From Nereocystis luetkeana (taxonomy: Eukaryota; Sar; Phaeophyceae; Laminariales; Laminariaceae), in contig JARUPZ010000005.1 in assembly GCA_031213475.1 (NCBI GenBank), forward strand, positions 3,635,732-3,699,731: DNA of 64,000 nt. Direction: 5' to 3'. A model generated the notes under the pieces. It searched no databases. It had not been told where the DNA came from and saw only the letters and a program-made list of their open reading frames with translations. The position numbers and the translations under genes are program-made. Position 1 is the first letter of the stretch; the number at the start of each line of letters is the position of its first letter. Below, one piece after another: positions 1 to 10,000 of the stretch.

Positions 1-1172
1 GTAAATAGAGTGAATTGCGTACTGCACCAGGTTGTATCTTTCGCAAAAGAGAGGCACGAGAATGCTCCCTTCAAAACAGGTTTGTAAGAGAACGAAAGTA
101 CCTGATTGACGAAGATATTTCATCATTTCATGCTGAAAATAGAGTGAATTCATTCATTTCGCAGAAGAGGCACGCGATAGATATAGTACCCTGGTAGAGG
201 TATTCACCTTTGATGGACGCAGGAAAGCATATCGCCTACCCATCTTCGGGCACGTCCACGACGTCGTTCAACCATTTACACGTACGTACTCTCCCTCAAC
301 AAATACTGTAGTTGCGTCTTTCCAAAAACAAGACGCAAAACAAACTTGTACAGCGGCGGAGCGGGGAATGGAGGGGTAAACGCCAACACGAAACGAGAAA
401 AAACGCCCATGCTACGTACGTACTCGTGTCTACTCGTACGGCTTTAGAGCTACAGAAGCTGCCGCTGGCGGCCTATGGAGGTAGAGAACCTGAACCTTAA
501 CCCATGCTTCACGTTTGTACCTGCTTGTACAACTTACAGCAGTACCAGGTATAGTAGTGTCCCCGCATTAGATACCTATACTCGTATACGTCACAAGTAC
601 CTGGTATCGTATATGGATTGGATACTCATGAACTCGAGTAAAAAATATCTCGTATCAAACGTGTAGGCCTCAGCTGGCGGAACTTCGGAATTCGAATCCA
701 CGTGAATAAATAAACACATGCCCACACTAGCACACTGGCCCACAAGAAATTTGAGGTCTTCCTCGTGCGCAGAAAACGTGAGAGCGTGATTGAACGAATT
801 GCGATGAAAGCCGACCGGCTGTGGAAATGCCAAACCCAACGCGTGATAAAAGCCAAGACAAGCACAGGAGAAGGACCTACGGTACGTACATACCGGTACG
901 CATATACTCGAAGTACCACTCTGGGCCGAAATTAAAGTACCGTTGGTAAATTAACAGAAACACCAAGCGGTCCTGATATTTACGCCCAGAGTAGCAGACC
1001 TGTGATCACGGCTTTTTCAGAGCGGCGCTGAGCGTAGAAGCTCCTGCCATCTGGGCTGGAGGAAAGTAATGGACTACTGTACGGACATACAATCGCTTCG
1101 CGTTAGAGGGCGGTTCCGCCCGCTACACTCGCCTACGAAGAAGAAAGGAGCGGAACAGACGGCCCAAAGAAC
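1..1172. other. Unassigned sequence
   Basis: No open reading frame here has a recognisable domain and no paired repeat ends were found. The stretch carries two copies of the dispersed palindrome TACCWGGTA (543-551 and 598-606) and several GTAC-rich runs. It looks like ordinary repeat-derived intergenic DNA. Confidence 0.5.
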
Positions 1173-1176
1173 TACC

Positions 1177-1876
1177 TGGTAGGTGCAAAGAGGCGACTTG
1201 CAAATGCTAAGAGCTTTATGCTCCATCCAGGAAAACAACCCGGACGTCCGTGGCCCTCGTTCGCCAGCTCGACAATGTTGGTTCTCAGACTGCGATGCTC
1301 TCTCTGAAATTCAGCTGGGTCGTAAAAATGAGTACCTCTTGAATGTTCTTTTGCAACCAAAAACGTCCCTTATAGACTCGTGCATATTATGTTCAGCCAA
1401 CATCAGAAGGCCGGACAAACCCCCTTCACCCTTCATGCTTCCCTCGTGTCTCGATGCACACGCGACGCCTAGCCACGAAAACGGCGACGGTGAGCACCGG
1501 GCTTCACGGGAGGCGCGCGACGGGGTTCACTAGGGCAGAGAGGGAGGAAAGCTTCCCCCGGACCGAATCAGAGGCGAGGTGGTCGCGAGAGGGGCCGGCA
1601 GTGTACACGGTTGAGAGAAGATCTGCTGTTCATTTTTTGACCGGCGCAAGGTGTTCCAATCAGGCGGGAAATAAATTCATCAGAAGGGAGGGGGATCGTT
1701 TTGTCTTTTGTCCTCTTTCGTTCTTGTTTTCATCCGTCATTTTTAGCGGTGCTGTGCTTTCTCTTTCTTTCGTACACATACAAAATAAATAAATATGTAC
1801 CTACTGCATACATGCATGCGGCGTCCGGGTTGTTTTTGTGGATGGAGCATGGTGCTGTTGGCATTGGCACGTCACC
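1177..1876. repeat. TIR element, GCAAAGAGGCGAC family, copy A
   Basis: About 60 bp at 1181-1245 is an imperfect inverted repeat of 1815-1876. Both arms contain the GACTTGCAAATGC-like end and a segment reading CTCCATCCAG(C/G)AAAACAACC. Related segments lie at 41650-42290 and 48170-49790. A central block (1246-1490) is inverted relative to those copies. No transposase is visible, so it is probably a non-autonomous DNA element. The target duplication could not be fixed. Confidence 0.55.
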
Positions 1877-2184
1877 ATATTGTTTGGACCGTCTGTTCCG
1901 TTCCATTCTTCCTCGTGAGTGAACGCAGCTGGCGGAACCGCCTGCTATATACCTGGTATTTAATTTCCCGTGTACGAAAACGGTGCCCGCAAGTAATAGA
2001 AGGTGGCGGTGTCCAAGTGAAAGCTCTGTGAGGTCAGGGATGCCCCGACCGAGCACAAATATCTGCAAGTTTATGTACTCGTACGCATACGTATACTTCG
2101 AGTACAGCAGTATTAATAGTACTAGTAATTTGTAGTTGTACTCGTACGCATACGAATACTTCGAGTACAGCAGTATTAAAGTAC
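1877..2184. other. Unassigned spacer
   Basis: Contains one TACCTGGTA palindrome (1950-1958). It also holds a tandem near-duplication of about 65 bp (2080-2205), each unit carrying CGTACGCATACG, TTCGAGTACAGCAG and ACTAGTAATTTGTAGT. No coding signal was recognised. Confidence 0.5.
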
Positions 2185-2959
2185 TAGTAATTTGTAGTGG
2201 TAACGAGGCGCGACCTCAGTAGTACCTGCAGTAGTAGTAGTAATAAACATATCTGCGATGCATCATGCCGGGCGAATACGGATTATTCTGTATTGTGTTG
2301 AACGAAGACCAACAAACATCCACGTACTACTACTATACGTCGTCGTGGGTGCATCTCCATATCGTAAGTGTTCTTGGCCTCTTCTGCTCTTGATATATGG
2401 AAAACACAGCAGTGCGCACACACCTGTAACAAATACTGTATTTGTCGTGTATCCTGGTTTCCACCGCGATATCCGGCATAATAATAATAATAATTTGAAG
2501 ACGAAAATCTGCACTGCTGTGACCACAGAACTTGTATCTCTCAGGGATTGAGGAATCGGTACGGACACTGGTTGTGCTGGATGTCGACGGTAAGAAAGAG
2601 TCAAGAACACACAACACCTGACATATTTTGTCCAGCAGTGTTTTCTGGTTGAAATTCAGCGCAATAATAATTGGAAGACGAAAAATCTACGACCGGACAT
2701 GTACATCCGACAGAGGTTCTCGTAGCAGGTGCCACTACTACTACTGCTGTACAACATCTACAGCAAATCTTCTCCTGCTTCTCCGTCCCCTCATCAGTAG
2801 GAGGGTGGGCCTGACAATATCACCTGCAGCGTGTCTTGGGGGCATGGCCCGAACGTTGCTGTGGATAGACAGGCACAGTCTGCCTATGTGTACTCGTAGT
2901 TGGGTTTCGTTAGTTATTACGAAGGTAGAAGAGCTCAAAAAGCAAAAGCCGTCTCTGCC

Positions 2960-3192
2960 TCCTGTGGACAGGCACAGTCTGCCTGCTGTGGACTGCTGCG
3001 GACAGGCTCAGTCTGCCTGCTGTGGACTGCTGCGGACAGGCTCAATCTGCCTGCTGTGGATATGCATAGTCTGCCAGCTGTGGACAGGCACAGTGTGCAT
3101 GCTGTGGATAGGCACAGTCTGCCTGCTGTGGACAGGCACAGTGTGCATGCTGTGGACACGCACAGTCTGCCTGCTGTTGGCAGGCACAAAAA
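2960..3192 (+). repeat. 24-bp tandem array (CTGCCTGCTGTGGACAGGCA)
   Basis: About nine imperfect units follow the pattern ACAGGCACAGTCTGCCTGCTGTGG. The period is 24 bp, so reading frames stay open and read as W-T-G-T-V-C-L-L repeats. A reverse-complement array lies at 6190-6365 in the opposite arm. Confidence 0.85.
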
Positions 3193-3465
3193 ACCGTCCT
3201 GATATTGTATGGCCCAGCACAGGCATGTGCCTACACACGTTGCCGCACCTAGCTCGACCAACTGTGAACGACTTTCCACCCCACCAGGACGAGAAAGTGT
3301 CTTTCGTGTGTGTGCGTGCACAGAGCCCGCGGGGACCGGATTTGGTGACGTGTGCGTCGAGCGCGGTGGTGAAACGTGGACCAAAAAATGTTCAATCACG
3401 CACACAATCCCACACACACATACAGGAAAACTCAAAACCCTCGTGTCCGAGCTGCTATGAAGAGG

Positions 3466-3500
3466 CTTTTTTTCCTTGGTTAAAAACCAAGGAAAAAAAG
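3466..3500. repeat. Perfect 16-bp hairpin
   Basis: C-T7-CCTTGGTT at 3466-3481 is followed by a 3-nt loop and then its exact reverse complement at 3485-3500. It sits at the inner end of the left arm of the large inverted repeat. The right arm (5866-5890) has only one side of the stem. Confidence 0.85.
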
Positions 3501-3722
3501 GCTCGGTTCGCTCGCGCGCCTCTTTTTTGTGTGAGTGTGAAAAAAAAGTCGTCGGGGGCGAGGGTACGTAGCTGTGTTTGAGCGTATGATACTGCTGAAA
3601 CCGTTGCGCTTGTCCCATTACAGTCGTAGTAGATCGTGGACCCAAGTCCAACTGAACTAATTGAAAAAAACAAAATCGCGCAAACTGATCATTGCATGGA
3701 GCTCCTTTGAACTTGTGCTCAC

Positions 3723-4053
3723 CGTTCCCAGGACCTCGTCGCCTTGGTGTAGTTCATACACGGTGAAAACACTGCCGACCATGTCGTGCTTCCTCACGAA
3801 ATCAAACAGTTTGGCCGCGATTTCTTCGACGCTGTGCCACATAAGAGTCACCATCGACTTTCCTGCATCATTCCACTCTGCGTGGCCTGTGCGAATTAGT
3901 TCTTCGACCACCGCTGCTGCGCCAGCACCACCTAGTTTTCGTCCTATTGCGGCGTTTTCCCACAGCGGCCAGTCTTTCCACTCAAATACGTACTCTTTCC
4001 TTGAGCGGTGCCATCTCAGGACCATGTCGCACCATAATCGCAATTGCTTTTCT
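3723..4053 (-). CDS. VPS25: VPS25 (ESCRT-II subunit) internal exon, isolated
   Basis: The reading frame matches the two-winged-helix core of VPS25, the ESCRT-II subunit that recruits ESCRT-III at endosomes. Visible landmarks are K-Q-L-R-L-W-C-D-M-V near the start, the P-L-W-E-N...I-G-R-K-L segment, E-L-I-R-T-G-H-A-E-W, and V-F-T-V-Y-E-L-H-Q-G-D-E near the end. The exon starts after a GCAG acceptor (phase 2) and ends at a GTGAGC donor on a codon boundary, about 110 codons in all. Neither the N-terminal exon (the F-P-P-F segment) nor the C-terminal helix exon could be found nearby. The exon lies between the arms of the big inverted repeat, so it may be a captured gene fragment. A real gene split by repeats cannot be excluded. 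Confidence 0.8.
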
Positions 4054-4279
4054 CTGCGGCAGGCACGAAAGCGAATGGGTCAATGGCGAGAACTTACACC
4101 TAGAACGATGGCTGCCTGTAGTGACCAGCTGTTTGAATCTACGAGTACTACTGCCGTTAGTTGCTCTGTACGAGCCAGGTACAATAAATGAGAGATGCGG
4201 CTCGAATGCGGCAAACATGTGTTTCGTACCTGTTGACCAGGTAGCCAGGTTTGAGACAGCCCAATATAAAGATTAATAA

Positions 4280-5088
4280 GGGCCGGTCTTATCGAGGGCA
4301 AAATAAACGAAAAAAAAAACGAAATGAAAAAACGAAAAACAGAACTAAAGAGTACGTGAGTTTTATTGGTCAAATTGTAAAAATTAGAAGTAGAGATCCC
4401 GATACCTCCGTTTTCACATTTCGTTTTTTCAAAGTCCTGCAGGGCTTAAAAAAAAACGAAATGGGTGCCAATTAAACGAAATATGGGATACCCAGGGTCG
4501 AAGAGGAACATAGGAGGAGCTCGACGCGTTGGGATGAAGTTCCGATAAAGTTTCTACGACCGGTTGGCAAGCGCACGATGGCCGAGGTAGTGCATGTGGC
4601 TGCCACACGGCTTGTCTGTTGACGGCGCGAGCACATATGGGTAGGGAATCACCATGGTGTGCCCTCGTAAGAAACCGGGGGATCAGGAAGTGGCTGTGGC
4701 GGTATATTTTTGGACATGAGCCCCACTCAACATTCAAACGTCTGCCATCGAACAGCGATGGCCGATACACAAGTTCTAGAGCACTCCGTAGGGAGCGGGT
4801 TGGACCACGAGAACCGCCTGCTGTGGAGGGTGCCTTACGTGTGCGAGTTGTGTCTATCCACCGTCGCTGTCGAGCGCTATCGCCGGCAACCACGTGCTGT
4901 GGCGGTTGAGTCATTCCGAAAAATTGCACCGCGTAAAAATTCGACTCGGCTTCTTATTTTTGTTTCGTTTTTTTTTTCGTTTTTTTTGCCCTCGTTAGGA
5001 CTCAACCTGCTGTTTTTTGCGAAAAACGAAAGTCTGTTCGTTTTATTTCGTTTTTTTTCGTTTATTTTGCTCTCGATAAGACCGGCCC
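4280..5088. mobile_element. MITE, GGGCCGGTCTTATCGAG TIR family
   Basis: Terminal inverted repeats of about 35 bp start GGGCCGGTCTTATCGAGGGC and end GCTCTCGATAAGACCGGCCC. The element is flanked by TAA at 4277-4279 and TAA at 5089-5091. It is 809 bp long with no transposase, and has CGAAAAAA-rich subterminal runs. A 3-bp TNA target duplication is the habit of PIF/Harbinger elements, so this is likely a non-autonomous member. Confidence 0.85.
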
Positions 5089-5091
5089 TAA

Positions 5092-5846
5092 GGGCGTGTC
5101 CAAACAGAATCGAAATCGAAAATCGAAATGATGGTAAACGCGGCGCTGATTGGTCTTTGTTCAAAACATGTTCCCCTTCGTTTCTTAGGTTCCGAGAAAA
5201 TGAACGATTTACAACATAACACAAAATTCAAAAAGTTGACGGCTGGAAATCGAAAACCAAATCGACATCAAGAACAGCAACAATTCAGCGCGTCCTACTG
5301 GTCAGCGCAGCCACGTCAAAATATCACATCAGGACCGCCGTACACAGCATCCTACCCACAGCTAGCACGGCAACACAGTCGCACAGACCCCCCGTAAACA
5401 GCCAGCAGGCGAACCACAACACCAGCGCCGACGTTCTCGGGCCTTTGTTTCCCGGCGTTCGAGCCTAAGCCAGCGTAGTTTGAGGAAAGTTCAGGATGAT
5501 GCACTCGAGAACGAGGTCGGAAGTTCGATCTCAGTATAATTCCAAGTTCGATCTCGGGGCGTCAACGTTGGACGCGCCACCACCTCCATGAGAGGCCCAA
5601 CGACCTCCCGGAATCGAAATGTCGTCGCGTTTGCCTGCTTCTGTGGTGGATCTGTGTTACCGAGCGCTAGATTGCCAGCATGTGTGCACAGTTGCGAACG
5701 GCCCAAGTAGGTTGTGCTCTCCGTTGCTTTTCGCCTGGATTTCTATTTTCACTTTTCTTCTGTTCGGACACCTCGGCTAATTTTCATCGAAATCGAAATG
5801 AATTCGATTTACGGTTGCGCACTTCGATTTTGTTTGGACACACCCT
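5092..5846. mobile_element. MITE, GGGCGTGTCCAAAC TIR family
   Basis: It begins GGGCGTGTCCAAACAGAATC and ends TTTTGTTTGGACACACCC. It shares the upstream TAA (5089-5091) with the preceding MITE and is followed by TAA (5847-5849). Subterminal CGAAATCGAAAATCG repeats are present. A second, interrupted copy starts at about 34372. No coding capacity was recognised. Confidence 0.85.
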
Positions 5847-5849
5847 AAT

Positions 5850-6640
5850 GAGGCGCGCGAGCGAAGCGAGCCTTTTTTTCCTTGGTTTTAACAAAGCCTC
5901 TTCATAGCGGCTTGGATACGAGGGTAGGGTACCTTGTTTTGAGTTTTTCTGCATGTGTGTGTGGGTTTTGTGTGTGTGTGATTGAACATTTTTTGGTCCA
6001 CGTTTCACCACCGCGCTCGACGCACACGACACCAAACCTAGTCCCCGCGGGCTCTGTGCACGCACACACACGAAAGACACTTTCTCGTCCTGGTGGGGTG
6101 GAAAGTCGTCCACACTTGGTCGAGCTAGGTGCGGCAACGTGTGTAGGCACATATCTGTGCTGGGCCATACAATATCAGGACGGTTTTTTGTGCCTGCCAA
6201 CAGCAGGCAGACTGTGCCTGTCCACAGCATGCACACTGTGCCTGCCCACAGGAGGCAGACTGTGCCTATCCACAGCAGGCAGACTGAGCCTATCCACAGC
6301 AGGCAGATTGAGCCTGTCCGCAGCAGTCCACAGCAGGCAGACTGTGCCTGTCCACAGGAGGCAGAGACGGCTTTTGCCTTTTGAGCTCTTCTACCTACGT
6401 GATAACTAACGAAACCCAACTACGAGTACACATAAGCAGACTGTGCCTGTCTATCCACAGCAACGTTCGGGCCATGCCCCAAGACATGCTGCAGGTGATA
6501 TTGTCAGGCCCACCCTCCTACTGATGAGGGGACGGAGAAGAAGGAGAAGATCTGCAGTAGATGTTGTACAGCAGTAGTAGTGGTGGCACCTGCTACGAGA
6601 ACCTCTGTTGGATGTACATCTCAGGTCGTAAAATTTCGTC
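5850..6640 (-). repeat. Right arm of nested inverted repeat, inner piece
   Basis: Reverse complement of 2690-3525, including the CCTTGGTT segment (5866-5890), the GT-rich stretch (5945-5985) and the 24-bp array (6190-6365). It begins with a GAGCGAAGCGAG palindrome at 5857-5868. The 211-codon minus-strand open frame here is the repeat itself. Confidence 0.8.
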
Positions 6641-7200
6641 TTCAAATTATGTATGTGGAATCAGGATACACACACAACATCGAGTACGGTGTACAAAGGG
6701 CTCAAGGGTTAAACCGACACCAGCCGAGCGTACAGCGACGCTGACCCTGGCCTCGTGGGTCCTACTGCTACTGCTGCTGCCGCTGTTTTGCTGCTGGAGA
6801 AGCTCTGCTGTAGATGTTGTACAGCAGTAGTAACATGGCACCTGCTACAAGAAGCTCTTGTTGGAACATGCCATGTTGTAGATTTTTCCAATTTCGTCTC
6901 GAAAATATTATGCCCACTTTCGAGGTGGGAAGCAGGAAACATAATAAAAAAAACGAGTACAGGGTACGTACAACCTGGTACGTGTGTATATGTACGCGTA
7001 CAAAGGGTGCAAGGGTTAGACCGACAAGCCGAGTGTACGGCGACGCTGGCCCTGGCCTCGTGTGTCCTACTGCTACTGCTGCTGCTGTTATGCTGCGGGA
7101 GGCGCACTGCTGCTGTAGATGTCGTGCATTAGTACAAGTAGTGGTGGCACCTGTTACGAGAAAGAAGCTCTTTCTGTTGGACAAAACATGTGAGATGCGA
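6540..7200 (+). repeat. Three tandem units of about 300 bp
   Basis: Each unit contains AGATGTTGTACAGCAGTAGT or a variant, then GGCACCTGCTAC-AGAA-CTCT-GTTGG. Units two and three also share GTACAAAGGG-CAAGGGTTA-ACCGACA and GACGCTG-CCCTGGCCTCGTG followed by CTGCTACTGCTG. The left arm of the inverted repeat has only one such unit (2690-2760), so the expansion happened in the right arm. Confidence 0.7.
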
Positions 7201-7256
7201 TTTTTCGTCCTCAAATGATTCTTGTGCTGAATTTCGACCACGAAACACGGCAAGAC

Positions 7257-7405
7257 ATGTCAGGTGTTGTGTGTTCTTGACTCTTTCTACCCGTCGACAT
7301 CCAGCACAACCAGTGTCCGTGCCGATTCCTCAATCCCTGAGAGATACAAGTTCTGTGGTCACAGCAGTGCAGATTTTCGTCTTCAAATTATTATTATGCC
7401 GGGTT
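7257..7405 (-). repeat. Right arm of nested inverted repeat, middle piece
   Basis: Reverse complement of 2480-2625, including the shared CCAGCACAACCAGTGTCCGT and GAGAGATACAAGTTCTGTGG segments. A diverged copy of the same segment occurs at 33845-33925. Confidence 0.8.
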
Positions 7406-7457
7406 TCGCGGTGGAAAACGGGGATACACACGACAAAATTCAGTGCGTATTTGTTTA

Positions 7458-8286
7458 GACCTATGCCAATGGAAACGCGAAGTCCAAAAGTTTTTTTCAA
7501 ATATATTGCTTTCAAAGAACAGCCAAAAATTTCCTCGTACCGCCGCTGTGGGGGAAAAACAGAAAAATGTTTGAAGTTTTATTTATTTTTTCCCAACGGC
7601 TGCAGGCGGCGTAAATTCTTTTTTTTGGTTGCAAATTGTCAACACGGTGATAGAAACCAGCTCGTGCAACGATCGACGCTCGATCTCGACATAGACTCAG
7701 CCCACGGCCAACCCGCTCGGTATCTGGCAAGGTCAACGAATATAGACGACGGCCTCGAAGATATTAGGTGGATCCATGGTCTAGGGGGCGAGAGCTTGCC
7801 GGCGGCGTCCTACAGTATCCTCCCAAACCTGAAAAAAATATATATATATATGCCATTCGAGACGGATGGAGAAGTTTTGTCTTCTGTTTTGCGCAAACCA
7901 GCGGCCAAATATTTTTTCATCATACGCCTGGCCAGCTCCCGCCACATGACACCGGCCATGGTGTGAAGACGGTGACTCTAGGGTGGGTCGGAGCCCCTAA
8001 CGAGCGCACTCTGTACAGAATTAATGACGCAATCGTTGGTTTTGTTGATCGATGTCTGTCGAGGACTCGGAATATCTCGCCGCTTCGAACCAAAGATCGG
8101 CCTGAGTTTTAAGCCGATGTTGGCCCACCATCGGCCCCAGATTTGCTTTTTTCGGGCTTTTCCAAAAGTTAAGGGGTTTTTTCATTTCAAGACCTGCCTA
8201 TAGGAAGCGTGTTCGGTTTTTTTTTGGAGGGTGTCTTTGAAATTCAAACTTTTTATTGATACCTCGCTTTCTCATTGGCATAAGTC
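7458..8286. mobile_element. MITE, GACCTATGCCAATGG TIR family, copy 1
   Basis: It starts GACCTATGCCAATGGAAACG and ends with the complement (CTCATTGGCATAAGTC), between TTA at 7455-7457 and TTA at 8287-8289. Copies 2 and 3 lie at 50608-51437 and 61753-62577. All are about 825-830 bp and have no recognisable transposase. Positions about 7660-7830 match, in reverse complement, the tandem repeat field around 50.2 and 59.3-60.8 kb. The 3-bp target suggests a PIF/Harbinger-like mover. Confidence 0.85.
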
Positions 8287-8289
8287 TTA

Positions 8290-8886
8290 GGGCCACTTCT
8301 AACGAACAAAAAAAATCACGATTCGTGAGGATTTTGTCTTGAATCGTGATTTTTTTGACGACAAAAAAATCACGATTCATCACGCCAATTTTTTTAGCTT
8401 TTCCCTAAAAAATGAAAAATCACGATTCGTGACATTTACCGTGTCTCCAATCACGCCTGATCAAGGCACTACGTAACCCACGCGGACCAACGGTATCCGA
8501 AGGTCGGTAAAGGGGCATGGCAGACCCTGCTTCGTACGCCGCTTGTGGGCGCCGGGCGGCTACCCAAAGACACCGCAGGGTGCGGGCTAGCGAGCAGGTT
8601 GTGGCCTCCAAATTTCGAGGAGGAGGAGCCACAGCTTGAAGACAAATGCGCAAATGACGTGAAGATGTCACAGGCCAGGCCGGACAGAGACACCCTACGA
8701 GATGGAATGTCGCGAACCGGGCTTGGACCGACGGTCGGTGAAATAGGAATCTCGCAGGCTGGGTCAGGCTTCGGCCCGTGATTCGAATATGCCACGGGTT
8801 ATAACTGAAATGTCACGGATCGTGATATTTTGGCATTCCAAAAAGTCACGAATCGTGATTTTTTTTCAGTTCGTTAGGAACGGCCC
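8290..8886. mobile_element. MITE, TCACGATTCGTGA family, copy 1
   Basis: Ends are GGGCCACTTCTAACGAAC and GTTCGTTAGGAACGGCCC, flanked by TTA 8287-8289 and TTA 8887-8889. The subterminal regions are packed with the 13-bp palindrome TCACGATTCGTGA and near variants. The core carries a segment shared with the other two copies. The left target TTA is also the right target of the preceding MITE. Confidence 0.85.
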
Positions 8887-8889
8887 TTA

Positions 8890-9600
8890 GGGCCACTACT
8901 AAACGAACAAAAAAAAACACGATTCGTGATATTTTTGTCGTGAATCGTGATATTTTTGTCGTGAACCACGACAAAAAAAAATCACGATTCATCACGCCAT
9001 TTTTTTTAGCTTTTCCCTAAAAAAAAACAAATCACGATTCGTGACATTTGTCGTGTCTCCAATCACGCCTGATCAAGGCACTACGCAACCCACGCGCATC
9101 AAGGATGCGAAGGTCGGTAAAGGGGCATGGCAGACTCTGCTTCGGACGCCGCTTGTGGGCACCGGGCGGCTACCCAAAGACACCGCTGAGCGCGGGCTAA
9201 CGAGCAGGTTGTGACCTCCAAATTTTGAGGAGGAGGAGCCACAGCTTGAAGACAAACGCGAAAATGACCTGAGGATGTCACAGGCCAGGCCGGACAGAGA
9301 CGCCCTGCGAGATGGAACGTCGCGAACGGGGTTGGGCCGGCGGTCGGTGAAATACGAATCTCGCAGGCTGGGTCAGGCTTCGGCCCGTGATTCGACTATA
9401 CCACGGGCCGGGCCAGGCGCGGTCGGCCCGGCTCGGCCTGGCCGTGCCCCACTCGCGAGAGTTGGCTCCACCCGCAAAAACCGTTGGGTTTGAAATATCG
9501 GATTTTTTACAGTTTGAAAATATCACGAAACGTGACGTTTTTCGGCCTTTTTCGTTAGAAGTGAAATATCACAGATCGTCATAGTCGTGATTTTTTTAGT
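8890..9600. mobile_element. MITE, TCACGATTCGTGA family, copy 2 (right end lost)
   Basis: It begins GGGCCACTACTAAACGAAC directly after the TTA at 8887-8889. The body matches copies 1 and 3, including a GGCCGGGC-rich stretch near 9405-9450. The right terminal GTTCGTTAGGAACGGCCC is missing: similarity stops at about 9600 within the GTGATTTTTTTAGTG segment. That segment is repeated at 9690-9715 together with about 40 bp of flank, so the end was lost in a small duplication. Confidence 0.75.
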
Positions 9601-9639
9601 GTATGCGTACTGCTTCGTTTATCATACGTATACGCGTAA

Positions 9640-10000
9640 TCGTATCGAGAGCGGAAGAGGCCAAGAACATTTACGATATTTGCCAAAAAATCACGAATCG
9701 TGATTTTTTTAGTGTGTACCAGGTGTATGCGTACTGCTTCGTTTTTCATCGTACGTACGTATATCGACGTACTGCTTCGTTTTTCCTACGTATATCAAGA
9801 GCAGAAGAGGCCAAGAACATTTCCGATATTGAGATACACTCACGACGGCGTGCAGTAGTAGTACGTAGATGTTCGTTCGTGTTCGTTCAACACAATACAG
9901 AATAATCCGTATTCGCCCAGCATGATGCATTGCAGATATGACTACTGCAAGTATTACTGAGGTCGCGCCTCAATACCACAACAAATTACTACTACCAGGT
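9640..10000 (-). repeat. Right arm of nested inverted repeat, outer piece
   Basis: Reverse complement of 2185-2420. Landmarks are AGAGGCCAAGAACATTTCCG, ATACAGAATAATCCGTATTC and GAGGTCGCGCCTCA. AGAGGCCAAGAACATTT appears twice here (9655 and 9805) because of a local duplication of about 130 bp. Confidence 0.75.

Larger units (their letters stand above)
2185..3525 (+). repeat. Left arm of 7.8 kb nested inverted repeat
   Basis: This segment is matched in reverse complement by pieces at 5850-6640, 7257-7405 and 9640-10000. The outermost match pairs 2200-2420 with 9780-9985. The middle match pairs 2480-2625 with 7257-7400. The inner match pairs 2690-3525 with 5850-6640. The arrangement suggests a foldback-type element, or a tail-to-tail duplication whose right arm was later broken by insertions. 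The 317-codon and 238-codon open frames over this arm are consequences of the tandem repeat, not genes. Confidence 0.75.

Noticed and set aside
2628..3651. Large open frames on both strands (317 codons plus, 238 codons minus)
   Set aside because: They run through the 24-bp tandem array, whose period is a multiple of three, and have no domain. The same happens in the mirror arm at 5784-6419.
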